NCBI GenBank assembly: GCA_029067895.1
Contig: JAIEDQ010000044.1
Location: forward strand, 1-36,892
Reading direction: 5' to 3'
DNA length: 36,892 nucleotides
DNA from: Oscillospiraceae bacterium
GTDB lineage: Bacteria > Bacillota > Clostridia > Oscillospirales > Ruminococcaceae
Shown here: positions 7,483 to 14,773 of the stretch, piece after piece
How the letters are laid out: each line of letters opens with the position of its first letter
How positions within the stretch are numbered: the first letter of the stretch is position 1
Made by a program: the position numbers and the translations under genes
Notes under the pieces: generated by a model
What the model saw: the letters and a program-made list of their open reading frames with translations, nothing else
What the model was told of the DNA's origin: nothing
The model's database searches: none

Positions 7483-8197
7483 ATTCCTCGGCCCCTTTCA
7501 GATATAGTTTGCAGGAAAGCTTGTAGGAAAGGAAGTAAAGTCCAGCGGAAAAATAGGGAAACACAGCCAGTACTGTCAGGGTGATATCCGACATTAATGA
7601 GGTGTCCGAAAACTTTTCAAAGAATTCAAATATTTTGTCGGGACTTCCGAATATTGAAAGGTCGCCGAAGAAAATATATTCAAAGGCTATGATCATAGCA
7701 AGCAGCATGACGGCGGTTTTTATATGGCTTCCAGCTTTGCTGCCGAACCGTACCAGAAACGGAAACTCTATGGCGTTAGCCGCAATCATAATGCACATCA
7801 TCAAAAAGGCGATCAGAACGTTTGCCGAGCCGCCCATCACCGCCGAAATGACTGCAAAAAAATAGCACCAAACAAAAAGCGCGATATAAAGCAGGAGCGT
7901 GAAAAGATACTTTTCCTTTATCTGACTTACATCGGTAAGTGGCGTGGAGGTAATGAAGTACGCCCATTTTTTGCTTTCGTCGGCTTCAAAAATTGACGCC
8001 GTCATAACGCCGAGCGTCAGGAAAAGCATAATAAACACAAACACGCTTAACAGCGACGTTATGATCTCTGTTTCCGAAGTTACGCCGTCAAAAAGTATCG
8101 GGGCAACCATTAAAAACGATATAGCAATTTCTCCCAGCGCCATGATCAGCAGATTTTTTTTGTTGAGAACCAAATCTCTGTAAAGCAAGCCCGCCAT
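7472..8197 (-). CDS. ABC-2-type transporter permease
   Basis: A 241-residue membrane protein with about six hydrophobic helices; it begins MAGLLYRDLVLNKKN, the short cytosolic lead-in typical of ABC-2 permeases, and has a cytoplasmic DESKKWAYFITSTPL loop before helix 3. The start is ATG 8197, whose A is shared with the stop codon of the upstream permease (TAATG), with GGAGG about 9 bases upstream; a longer in-frame extension into that gene is rejected. It lies in a five-gene operon with an ABC ATPase (8973-9857), and the two permeases presumably form the channel together. The exported or sensed substrate cannot be read from the sequence. Confidence 0.82.
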   Translation of the reverse strand: MAGLLYRDLVLNKKNLLIMALGEIAISFLMVAPILFDGVTSETEIITSLLSVFVFIMLFLTLGVMTASIFEADESKKWAYFITSTPLTDVSQIKEKYLFTLLLYIALFVWCYFFAVISAVMGGSANVLIAFLMMCIMIAANAIEFPFLVRFGSKAGSHIKTAVMLLAMIIAFEYIFFGDLSIFGSPDKIFEFFEKFSDTSLMSDITLTVLAVFPYFSAGLYFLSYKLSCKLYLKGAEEYER

Positions 8198-8973
8198 TAT
8201 TTTTCCCTCCTTTTGTACTGCCCCAGAAAAAGAAAATATCCGATAACAGCTATTGCCGCAAAAAACAGTATCGAAAACGGGAACAGTCTGTCCCGCCATT
8301 CGAGCGCAGGCGCGATAAACTCTTCAATCGTCACCATATCTAACGATTCCGATGTATCTGACGCTTCGACAGCGTCTATGAACGCTTCAAGTTCAGCCTG
8401 CCTTTGCCATACCCATACCATAAACAAGATGTAGAGCGCTATGACAACGCCTGCAAAACACAATGCGGCTTTCTGCGGGTCTTGAAATTTAAGCAGCAGG
8501 AAGTCCATAAATGTCATAAGAGCAAAAGCCGCCAGCGCAATAACGGTGATATTTGCCATAGCCGTAAGTGTAAACCGGTGGTGGGCAAGATTGAAAATTA
8601 CAGCCGCCAAAGCTGTGGAAACTGCCGTACCCAAAAGGTTTGAGCCCAAAAGCAGACACATTTTTACCGCCGCAAGCTTTTGCGGGGAAAGCGGCAGGGT
8701 GTACTCAAAAACATTCCATTTGCACTTTCTGTCCTTTACAAATGTTTCACCGTTCTGACTGAACAGCATTATACCCACGCCTGCCATCGCATATGCGAGA
8801 ATTATTGTGGAATCGGCGTTCAGATTCTCATTGTTTTTCATATTGCCGTAATCGAAGCTCAGGCAGAACGAAACCGCCAGAATGAAAAGCAGGACAAATA
8901 TGGACAGACCCGACAGCATAGTCTTGCGCCGCAGATAAATTTCTTTCAGAATAAGACCTTTAACGCCGTTCAT
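8197..8973 (-). CDS. ABC-2-type transporter permease
   Basis: A 258-residue membrane protein starting MNGVKGLILKEIYLRRKT, the classic ABC-2 coupling helix, followed by about six spans with a large external loop near 190-215 (EASDTSESLDMVTIEEF). ATG 8973 shares one base with the stop codon of the ATPase gene (TAATG), and GGAG lies about 8 bases upstream, so translation is coupled. It probably pairs with the neighbouring permease and the ATPase. The arrangement GntR-ATPase-permease-permease resembles Bacillus subtilis ytr-type operons, which respond to cell-wall-active antibiotics. Confidence 0.83.
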   Translation of the reverse strand: MNGVKGLILKEIYLRRKTMLSGLSIFVLLFILAVSFCLSFDYGNMKNNENLNADSTIILAYAMAGVGIMLFSQNGETFVKDRKCKWNVFEYTLPLSPQKLAAVKMCLLLGSNLLGTAVSTALAAVIFNLAHHRFTLTAMANITVIALAAFALMTFMDFLLLKFQDPQKAALCFAGVVIALYILFMVWVWQRQAELEAFIDAVEASDTSESLDMVTIEEFIAPALEWRDRLFPFSILFFAAIAVIGYFLFLGQYKRREK

Positions 8974-9857
8974 TACCGCCACTCCTTTTTCGGGGAATTT
9001 ACGTAGAAAACCATGATCTCCTCCAGCGTGGTTTTGTCCATGACAAGACCGCTGTACTTGCGCTTGCAGGCGGCTTTGTCGGACACCATCACCTCCGCGC
9101 CGAAATCGGTGAGACGCGCGCTGACAATATCCTCCGCGGCAATTTCCTTGTAATCCTCCTTGCCGCATTTTATAACGCCGTGACTTTCAAGAATGTCGTC
9201 CTTGTAGCCCGTCAGCAGAAGCTTTCCCTTGTCGATAAAGGTAACGCTGTCTGCCACCTTTTCCAGATCGGAGGTTATGTGCGAGGACATGAAAATGCTG
9301 TGGTTTTCGTCCTGAATGTACTCTAAAAAGATGTCGAGTATCTCGTTCCTCACAACAGGGTCGAGACCCGTTGTAGCCTCGTCCATGATGAGCAGCTCCG
9401 CGCCGTGGGAAAGTGCGCAGGCGATTTGCAGCTTCATTTTCATACCTTTGGAAAGCTTGCCTATCTTCTTTTTTCTCGGCAGGGCAAAGCGGTCTAAGTA
9501 CTTCTCAAAGGTATTTTTGTCCCAGTTGTTGTAGATGTCCCCCAAAATAACGTCCAGATTTTTTGCGGTAAACTCATCATGGAACGGTATCTCGTCAAAG
9601 ACCGCGGCGATGCGCTCCTTTATGGAGATTTCCTCGGTCACACTGTCCATGCCCAGAAGCTTCACGCTGCCCTCGTCAGCCTTGATGATGTTCAGTATTG
9701 CCTTGATAGTAGTGGTCTTGCCCGCGCCGTTCTGCCCGATAAAGCCCATTATACTGCCCTTTGCAGCGTTAAATGACAGATTATCCAGTGTAAAGCCGTC
9801 GTACCGCTTTGTCAGCCCGCTTATTTCAATTGCGTTTTCGTAATCGTTCATAATCAT
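8973..9857 (-). CDS. ABC transporter ATP-binding protein (YtrB-like)
   Basis: A 294-residue ATPase. Walker A GQNGAGKTT is at 41-49, the signature LSKGMKMKL at 135-143, and Walker B LLIMDE with Asp159-Glu160, followed by ATTGLDP and the H-loop SSHITSD. The C-terminal 80 residues form the extra domain common to drug-exporter ATPases. ATG 9857 overlaps the GntR stop as ATGA; ATG 9851 two codons later, with AGAGGA at better distance, is an alternative. It energises the two downstream ABC-2 permeases. Co-transcription with a YtrA-type repressor suggests it is induced by a membrane- or wall-active compound. Confidence 0.92.
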   Translation of the reverse strand: MIMNDYENAIEISGLTKRYDGFTLDNLSFNAAKGSIMGFIGQNGAGKTTTIKAILNIIKADEGSVKLLGMDSVTEEISIKERIAAVFDEIPFHDEFTAKNLDVILGDIYNNWDKNTFEKYLDRFALPRKKKIGKLSKGMKMKLQIACALSHGAELLIMDEATTGLDPVVRNEILDIFLEYIQDENHSIFMSSHITSDLEKVADSVTFIDKGKLLLTGYKDDILESHGVIKCGKEDYKEIAAEDIVSARLTDFGAEVMVSDKAACKRKYSGLVMDKTTLEEIMVFYVNSPKKEWR

Positions 9858-10231
9858 TCCTCTCCCTCGTAAATGATCTCCAGCATTTCCCTAAGCTCTT
9901 CAAGGGTCATGCCGCACTGCTTTGCTTTTGTGCAAGCCTCGTCCAGCAGAGCTTCCGTCTGTTTGAGTATCTCCTCACGCAGAAATTCGGCGTTCTGCTT
10001 TTTGACAAAGCTTCCCCTGCCCGTGTAGGACTCGATAAAGCCGTCCCGTTCAAGCTCCTCGTAGGCGCGCTTGGTGGTAATAACGCTTATGCGGAGCTGC
10101 TGCGCCAGTACGCGCATTGAGGGAAGGGCGTCCCCCTCCTTTAATACGCCGCTCATAATGCCGGCTTTTATCTGGGAATAGATCTGCTCATAGATCGGGT
10201 CTCCCGACGAGTTGCTGATGATGATATCCAT
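9854..10231 (-). CDS. GntR-family repressor, YtrA subfamily
   Basis: A 125-residue regulator with a winged HTH (about 10-75: PIYEQIYSQIKAGIMSG, LPSMRVLAQQLRISVITTKR, AYEELERDGFIESYTGRGSFV) and a short helical C-terminal dimerisation tail of about 50 residues. This small effector-free layout defines the YtrA subfamily, normally linked to ABC transporters, as here. ATG 10231 follows GAGGTG by about 6 bases; longer upstream in-frame sequence would run through the promoter. It is first in the operon and very likely represses itself through the inverted repeat at 10245-10267. Confidence 0.92.
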   Translation of the reverse strand: MDIIISNSSGDPIYEQIYSQIKAGIMSGVLKEGDALPSMRVLAQQLRISVITTKRAYEELERDGFIESYTGRGSFVKKQNAEFLREEILKQTEALLDEACTKAKQCGMTLEELREMLEIIYEGEE

Positions 10232-10244
10232 AGTACACCTCAAA

Positions 10245-10267
10245 TTGTATATATACATTATATACAA
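10245..10267. promoter_or_regulatory. GntR operator, perfect inverted repeat
   Basis: TTGTATATA, TACAT, TATATACAA: perfect 9-bp arms around a 5-base centre. The outer edge (10266-10267) lies within the -10 box of the leftward promoter and the rest lies just downstream, so bound repressor would block initiation. Confidence 0.82.
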
Positions 10268-10294
10268 TATAACACAGCTTTTTTCATTTGTCAA
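10266..10294 (-). promoter_or_regulatory. Promoter of the GntR/ABC/CPBP operon
   Basis: Read on the minus strand: TTGACA (10294-10289), 17-base spacer, TATATT (10271-10266). The leader to ATG 10231 is short and contains the operator. Confidence 0.87.
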
Positions 10295-10357
10295 TAGCTT
10301 TTCAAAAAAATAAGCTCCTGTCTGTATTTTAACCAGACAGAGCCGCCGCAGTATAAC

Positions 10358-10389
10358 AAAAAAGAAAGGCTGCAAAATCGCAGCCTTTC
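10358..10389 (-). terminator. Intrinsic terminator after the surface-protein gene
   Basis: On the minus strand GAAAGGCTGC and GCAGCCTTTC (10389-10364) form a perfect 10-bp stem with a 6-base loop, followed by six T residues. It separates the surface-protein gene from the GntR operon. Confidence 0.93.
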
Positions 10390-10417
10390 CGAATGCTTAT
10401 TTAGTATACTTGGTTTA

Positions 10418-11113
10418 TCAATAGAATCTCTTTCTGTTTTTGAGTACGATAATTACAACTACTACAATTACCGCAACGACTACTGTTACTATAACAATGG
10501 GAATTATCGGAATATTTCCGCTGCCGCTCTGGGATGGAGCTTCGGTTGCAGCGGTTGTGACAGCCGTTGTTGTTTCGGCAGCCTCGGTTGCAGCTTCTGT
10601 AGCGGCTTCCGTTGTGGCAGCTGTGGTGGTTGTCGTTATCTCGATCTTCTGGCAGTTTGTGATCACAAACTTTGTGACTTTCATTTTAATTCCGCAGTCG
10701 CCGAGATGTACGGCGTCTACTGTAGAAAAATCGTCGCTTCCGTATATCGCGACCATATCCTCATACCGGAAGGTTGCGGTAGTTTCGTCAAAATCAATAG
10801 GCGCGATCTTTGCCCAGATAGCGGGGTCAGCTGTGGAATAATTCTGGAAGACAAGTTCCACGGGAGCACCGCTGCCGTTCCATTCGCCGTCGACCTCAAA
10901 TTCGACCTGTATTTCAGAATCCGGGGTAAGCCTCGAACAGTCAAGAGTAGCCTTATCGTATGTTATAGACTGTCCCCAAGCGCCGTTGGTCATTTTTGCC
11001 AGTACCGTTCTCATCTCAATATCTTCAGTTTCAGCAAAAACGCATACCGACACAATAACGGCAGTCAGGCACAAAATCGCCGCCGAGAGCGCGATTTTTA
11101 AAATTTTCTTCAT
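10418..11113 (-). CDS. Secreted, membrane-anchored surface protein with a carbohydrate-binding-like domain
   Basis: A 231-residue protein with a signal peptide (residues 1 to about 27, MKKILKIALSAAILCL then VCVFA), a globular beta-rich domain (about 30-155, with WGQSITYD and FRYEDMVAIYG), a low-complexity Thr/Ala/Glu linker (about 158-195), and a C-terminal hydrophobic helix followed by KNRKRFY. The linker and anchor are typical of cell-surface proteins of Ruminococcus. The globular part resembles a small beta-sandwich of carbohydrate-binding modules, but I could not name a family. ATG 11113 follows AAGGAG; upstream in-frame Met codons precede the signal peptide and lack a site. It has its own consensus promoter and terminator. 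A role in holding a polysaccharide or host glycan at the cell surface is inferred. Confidence 0.75.
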   Translation of the reverse strand: MKKILKIALSAAILCLTAVIVSVCVFAETEDIEMRTVLAKMTNGAWGQSITYDKATLDCSRLTPDSEIQVEFEVDGEWNGSGAPVELVFQNYSTADPAIWAKIAPIDFDETTATFRYEDMVAIYGSDDFSTVDAVHLGDCGIKMKVTKFVITNCQKIEITTTTTAATTEAATEAATEAAETTTAVTTAATEAPSQSGSGNIPIIPIVIVTVVVAVIVVVVIIVLKNRKRFY

Positions 11114-11155
11114 ATTCTTTCTCTCCTTATTTTGCATAAATATCAACACACTTTA

Positions 11156-11184
11156 ATTTTACTTCATTTATCCGAATATGTCAA
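11156..11184 (-). promoter_or_regulatory. Promoter of the surface-protein gene
   Basis: Minus strand: TTGACA (11184-11179), 17-base spacer, TAAAAT (11161-11156). It gives a leader of about 35 bases before ATG 11113. Confidence 0.85.
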
Positions 11185-11276
11185 CCGCCTGAAAAAAATT
11201 CAACACATAGTACAAATTTAAGACAAACTTAAAGGATTTCGTTCGTCAATTTAACAATTTGTGTGAACTTAGCTGT

Positions 11277-11335
11277 CGCAGCGCAGTGTGCAAAACGGAA
11301 GTAAACTGCTGCACGGAATAATACGCCGCGCTGCG
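11277..11335 (+). other. Possible structured leader RNA
   Basis: CGCAGCGC (11277-11284) can pair with GCGCTGCG (11328-11335), and inside it GTGCA (11288-11292) with TGCAC (11310-11314). The structure would lie in the 5' leader of the small gene at 11375. No U-tract follows and no known riboswitch was recognised. No clear rightward promoter is seen upstream. Confidence 0.35.
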
Positions 11336-11374
11336 GGAAAACTAAATACCGAGAACATGAAAGGAGTCAAAACC

Positions 11375-11578
11375 ATGAACGCGGGAAAAATGATCATCAA
11401 CGAAATAGACAGCCGTCTTGAACGGCTCGGAAACCATTACCACGACAAAAAGAACACTGACGGCAACCCTTTCGGCGAAATGCTTTCCGCCGAATCGAAG
11501 CTTCTCAACACCGCGCTGGCGGGTGAGCTTCGCAGCTTAAAGGAATTTGTGCAGGAAAAGATCGGAACGGGCGATTAA
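11375..11578 (+). CDS. Small hypothetical protein
   Basis: A 67-residue, mostly helical, charged protein (MNAGKMIINEIDSRLERLG, a polar DKKNTDGNPFG middle, then a second helix AESKLLNTALAGELRSLKEF). No family recognised, no signal peptide or membrane segment. ATG 11375 is chosen because AAGGAGTC lies 7 bases upstream; earlier in-frame Met codons have no site. Its stop codon overlaps the stop of the convergent ttcA-like gene by two bases at 11576-11577. It stands alone on the plus strand within a leftward neighbourhood. Confidence 0.6.
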   Translation: MNAGKMIINEIDSRLERLGNHYHDKKNTDGNPFGEMLSAESKLLNTALAGELRSLKEFVQEKIGTGD

Positions 11579-12303
11579 CCCTTTTCCTTGTAGCCCCAGC
11601 CGTCCAGACCCGCGCGGCGCACCGCCCCGAAAATACGGTCGGAGAAGCCCTTGTCAGCTTTGTTTCTCTCCGCAAGGAACTGCTTCGTGACCTCCCGGGA
11701 GGTGTGTCCGTCAGCGGGACATTTTGATTTTACCACATTAAGACCGCAGCGTTTTGCGGCGTTCCGAACTTCCTTTTCGGGCGCGAAAACCAGCGGTCTT
11801 ATCATTGTTATATCCTTTCGGGAAAGGTAGCTTTTAGGTGCAAAGCAGCCAAGTCTGCCCTCGTTGAAAAGGTTCATCACAAAGGTTTCAACCGCGTCGT
11901 CGTAGTTATGTCCCAGAGCGATCTTGTTGCAGCCCGCCTCCTTAGCCGCGTCGTGGAGCGCGCCGCGGCGCATTCTTGCGCAAAGGCTGCACGGGTTGGT
12001 CTCGTGTCGTATATCGAACACGATCTCGCCGATATGTGTGCGTTTCAGAATGAAGTCCACACCCAGTCTGCGGCACATTTCCTCCACCGAGGAGTAGTCG
12101 CCGTCCGTGCCGCCGAAGCGGGGGTCGAGAGTGATCGCCGTGACTTCGTAGTCAATGCCGATAAAGCGTTTCAGCCTGACAAGTCCCTCTAAAAGCACCA
12201 AGCTGTCCTTGCCGCCCGAAACGCCCACGGCGATCCTGTCGCCGTTTTGTATCAGGTCGAATTCCTGTATTGCTTTTCGCATATAGCCGAGTATTCTTTG
12301 CAT
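11575..12303 (-). CDS. ttcA: TtcA-family tRNA 2-thiolation enzyme
   Basis: A 242-residue PP-loop ATPase that adenylates and thiolates a tRNA base, in the best-known member cytidine 32. The ATP loop SGGKDS is at 29-34. The three cysteines that bind the 4Fe-4S cluster in TtcA are matched by Cys105 and Cys108 (NPCSLCARMRRG) and Cys195 (SKCPADGH); GHNYDDAVET is the family-specific motif after the central strand. It is shorter than E. coli TtcA (about 310), as usual in Firmicutes. ATG 12303 follows AGGTGATAAAA; upstream in-frame sequence runs into the preceding gene. It is third in a probable operon with prfB and a membrane-anchored unknown (20-base gap). Whether cytidine 32 is the true target is inferred. 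Confidence 0.85.
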   Translation of the reverse strand: MQRILGYMRKAIQEFDLIQNGDRIAVGVSGGKDSLVLLEGLVRLKRFIGIDYEVTAITLDPRFGGTDGDYSSVEEMCRRLGVDFILKRTHIGEIVFDIRHETNPCSLCARMRRGALHDAAKEAGCNKIALGHNYDDAVETFVMNLFNEGRLGCFAPKSYLSRKDITMIRPLVFAPEKEVRNAAKRCGLNVVKSKCPADGHTSREVTKQFLAERNKADKGFSDRIFGAVRRAGLDGWGYKEKG

Positions 12304-12323
12304 TTTTATCACCTGAAAACATA

Positions 12324-12917
12324 TTAACATCCATACATTGCACTCATAATATCTTTTATAAAACCGACAATCCCATATGTCCATGTTTCCTTTTCATATC
12401 TGCCGTTAAAATTCCAGTATTGCTTTATAAATTTTCCGTCAAAGCGTTTAACGGTCACAGCCTTGGCATAATCGGTTTGAGGATAGACCTTATCGGCAGA
12501 CATATACAAATTTTCATGATACAATCCGCCCTCATATTCAAATTGTATCGAAATTGTCAGAGGTCTCCCCGGTGCTATACCGTTGCTTGCGTGTACCGTA
12601 TAATTTTCATCGGGACGAAGCGCATACCGCTCAAATCCCGCCTCGTCTGCTGTTACCGACATTGATACGTATTTGTCTTTGTTCTCCAATTCTTCAAACC
12701 GCGGGTCGTTCAATATTTTATCAAGAAATTCACGGTCGTAATCAGTAACGGCAATTTCGGGACATTCCCGTAACGCCTTTTTTTCAGAAATTTCAACGGT
12801 ATTTGGACTGCCTGTTCTGAACGGAGGAAAATATGCAAAAAACAGCAGATATGTCAGAACAATTAAAGTAAGCAAAATAATAATTGCAGCTTTTAATCGT
12901 TTATGCTTTTTTTCCAT
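12324..12917 (-). CDS. Membrane-anchored hypothetical protein
   Basis: A 197-residue protein with a basic N-terminus (MEKKHKRLK), one hydrophobic helix (about 9-29) and an extracytoplasmic remainder of mixed alpha/beta character. No catalytic or lipobox motif was recognised. Aromatic and acidic residues are frequent in the C-terminal half (YEGGLYHENLYM, FIKQYWNFNGRYEKETW). ATG 12917 has GGAGG 7 bases upstream. It lies 25 bases after prfB and 20 bases before ttcA, so the three are probably one transcript. Its AT content is higher than that of prfB, hinting at a faster-evolving or recently inserted gene. Confidence 0.7.
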   Translation of the reverse strand: MEKKHKRLKAAIIILLTLIVLTYLLFFAYFPPFRTGSPNTVEISEKKALRECPEIAVTDYDREFLDKILNDPRFEELENKDKYVSMSVTADEAGFERYALRPDENYTVHASNGIAPGRPLTISIQFEYEGGLYHENLYMSADKVYPQTDYAKAVTVKRFDGKFIKQYWNFNGRYEKETWTYGIVGFIKDIMSAMYGC

Positions 12918-12942
12918 AATAATTCCTCCAGAATATTATGTC

Positions 12943-14067
12943 TTATTTCTGCAAAGTACCGTGCGACAGCGCCGTCAGATAAGCATTGATAAACCCGTCC
13001 AGATCGCCGTCCATGACCGCGCCGATATTGCCGTTTTCAAAGCTTGTGCGGTGGTCCTTGGCAAGGGTGTAGGGCATGAAAACATAGGAACGTATCTGCG
13101 CGCCCCACGCGATCTCTTTCTGCACGCCCTTGATGTCCTCGATCTTTTCCAGATGCTCGCGCTCCTTGATCTCAACAAGCTTTGACATAAGCATTTTCAT
13201 GGCGTAATCCTTGTTCTGATACTGGCTTCGCTGGGTCTGGCAGGACACAACTATTCCCGTGGGGATATGCGTCAGACGCACCGCGGAAGAGGTCTTGTTT
13301 ACCTTTTGTCCGCCTGCGCCGCTGGCACGGTAGAAGTCTATCTCCAAGTCCTCGGGACGTATCTCGATGTTGGTGTCCGCCTCAGTCATTTCGGGCATTA
13401 CTTCAAGGGACGCAAAGGAAGTGTGACGGCGTCCAGAGCTGTCAAAGGGAGACACACGCACAAGACGGTGAACGCCCATTTCCGACTTCAAAAAGCCGTA
13501 TGCATTCAATCCCTCAATAAGCAGGGACGCGGATTTAAGTCCCGCTTCTTCGCCGTCGAGGTAATCAAGAGTAGTCACCTTAAAGCCGTGGCTTTCCGCC
13601 CACATATTGTACATACGGAAAAGCATCTGCGCCCAGTCCTGCGCCTCCGTGCCGCCTGCTCCCGCGTGGAACGTGAGAATGGCGTTCTTGCTGTCGTATT
13701 CGCCTGTGAGCAAGGTAGTCAGTTTCATGGCTTCAAGCTCTTTTTTGAAGTGGTCGGCGTCACGCTTGATGTCCATGGCAGTCTCCTCGTTGTCCTCTTC
13801 CTCCATGGCAAGCTCTATCATGGTGAGAGCGTCCTCAAGCTTTTCGTTGAGCTTGTTGTAGCTTTCGATAGTTGCTTCGTAGTGCTTTATGGTCTGCATG
13901 ACCTTCTGGGAATTTTCGATGTCGTCCCAGAAGCCGTCCTTGCCCGACTCCTCCTGAAGCCGCGCAGTTTCTGACTTTGCCTTGTCAATGTCAAGAATTT
14001 CATAAAGCTGTTTCATATCCTTGCGGTAGCCCTCAAGCTCCACACGAAGTTCGTCAAGTAATAACAT
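12943..14067 (-). CDS. prfB: Peptide chain release factor 2
   Basis: A 374-residue class I release factor recognising UGA and UAA. Stop-codon recognition tripeptide SPF is at 206-208 (RVSPFDSSGRRHTSF) and the hydrolysis motif GGQ at 252-254 (ASGAGGQKVNKTSSAVR). The N-terminal coiled-coil domain and the C-terminal domain are complete. The usual in-frame UGA frameshift site near codon 25 is absent: the region encoding YEILDID reads CTT GAC without the extra base, so the protein is made from one frame. ATG 14067 follows GGAGG by 9 bases; an in-frame TTG 15 bases upstream overlaps that site and is rejected. A promoter at 14204-14232 gives a leader of about 130 bases. Confidence 0.97.
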   Translation of the reverse strand: MLLLDELRVELEGYRKDMKQLYEILDIDKAKSETARLQEESGKDGFWDDIENSQKVMQTIKHYEATIESYNKLNEKLEDALTMIELAMEEEDNEETAMDIKRDADHFKKELEAMKLTTLLTGEYDSKNAILTFHAGAGGTEAQDWAQMLFRMYNMWAESHGFKVTTLDYLDGEEAGLKSASLLIEGLNAYGFLKSEMGVHRLVRVSPFDSSGRRHTSFASLEVMPEMTEADTNIEIRPEDLEIDFYRASGAGGQKVNKTSSAVRLTHIPTGIVVSCQTQRSQYQNKDYAMKMLMSKLVEIKEREHLEKIEDIKGVQKEIAWGAQIRSYVFMPYTLAKDHRTSFENGNIGAVMDGDLDGFINAYLTALSHGTLQK

Positions 14068-14138
14068 AATAAATTCCTCCAAATCAAAATAAATATTTTT
14101 TGCGGTAAATTGTTATTTTGTTTTGTCAGAAGAGGTTG

Positions 14139-14150
14139 TGCCTATAGGCA
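14139..14150. repeat. 12-bp palindrome in the prfB leader
   Basis: TGCCTATAGGCA is a perfect 12-bp palindrome about 70 bases before the prfB start and downstream of its promoter; a possible protein-binding site or the tip of a leader hairpin. Confidence 0.4.
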
Positions 14151-14203
14151 ATAAATTTGTGTATCATAAAAATCTCTTTTCTCAAATAAAATCAGATAAA
14201 AAA

Positions 14204-14232
14204 ATTATACCATATATTTTGCATATTTTCAA
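14204..14232 (-). promoter_or_regulatory. Promoter of the prfB operon
   Basis: Minus strand: TTGAAA (14232-14227), 17-base spacer, TATAAT (14209-14204). Confidence 0.82.
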
Positions 14233-14245
14233 TACCCTATACCAA

Positions 14246-14284
14246 TAAAAAACAAAACTCCCGCACAGCGAGCTGTATGGGAGT
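14246..14284 (-). terminator. Terminator of the polyamine-region transcript
   Basis: Minus strand: ACTCCCATACAG and CTGTGCGGGAGT (14284-14257) form a 12-bp stem with two imperfect pairs and a 4-base loop, followed by TTTTGTTTTTT. It lies just after the GyrI-like gene and before the prfB promoter. Confidence 0.85.
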
Positions 14285-14297
14285 ACTTTTTAAAATT

Positions 14298-14759
14298 TTA
14301 AATGCGTTTTACAGGAAAAAACATATACCCCTTTCCCGTTTCGGGACAGGTGAAATCATGCACAGCCCCCGCAAGCTCCATGCCGCTATCCTGCAAATAT
14401 CGAATAACTTCCGGGAAAGTATCCTCCTCATTCTCGGCATAAATATACTCGTAACCTGGGATAACCCATTTGGTCCAGCCATCGGGAGCTTCCGCTGTCA
14501 GATCGCACTCCACGCCCGCAAGGTACAAGCCCCTTGTAAAGCCGTCCTCCCAAGGCATAAAGGAACGTGAAAAGTCGGACATTGCACCCCATATGCCGAC
14601 AATATTTCCATCGTCATCTTTTTTAGCCAGATGCTGTACCTCGTTAAAATGGGAATTTGCGTCCTCCCACAAACGCTGAATAAAGCCCGTCCCGCTGTCG
14701 GTGGAGCCTTCCTTTCCGATAACAGCAAAGGACTCTTTAGTGCATTTTTTCAGTTCCAT
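14298..14759 (-). CDS. GyrI-like small-molecule-binding domain protein
   Basis: A 153-residue single-domain protein resembling the GyrI/AraC effector-binding fold: an N-terminal strand (ELKKCTKESFAVIGKEG), a central WGAMSDFSRSFMPW segment, GLYLAGVECD and a WVIPGYEYIYAE segment, and a C-terminal YMFFPVKRI strand. Such stand-alone domains bind hydrophobic or cationic small molecules, and some are hydrolases. ATG 14759 has GGAGG 5 bases upstream. It follows the GNAT gene by 14 bases and ends at the terminator, so it is probably the last gene of the spe transcript. A role in sensing or sequestering a polyamine or drug is inferred only from context. Confidence 0.75.
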   Translation of the reverse strand: MELKKCTKESFAVIGKEGSTDSGTGFIQRLWEDANSHFNEVQHLAKKDDDGNIVGIWGAMSDFSRSFMPWEDGFTRGLYLAGVECDLTAEAPDGWTKWVIPGYEYIYAENEEDTFPEVIRYLQDSGMELAGAVHDFTCPETGKGYMFFPVKRI

Positions 14760-14773
14760 AATGACCTCCGTAA

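Noticed and set aside
10560-10640. Repeated GCAGC/GGTT-type triplets, possible CRISPR or minisatellite
   Set aside because: They encode the Thr/Ala/Glu linker of the surface protein; no spacers or conserved repeat length.
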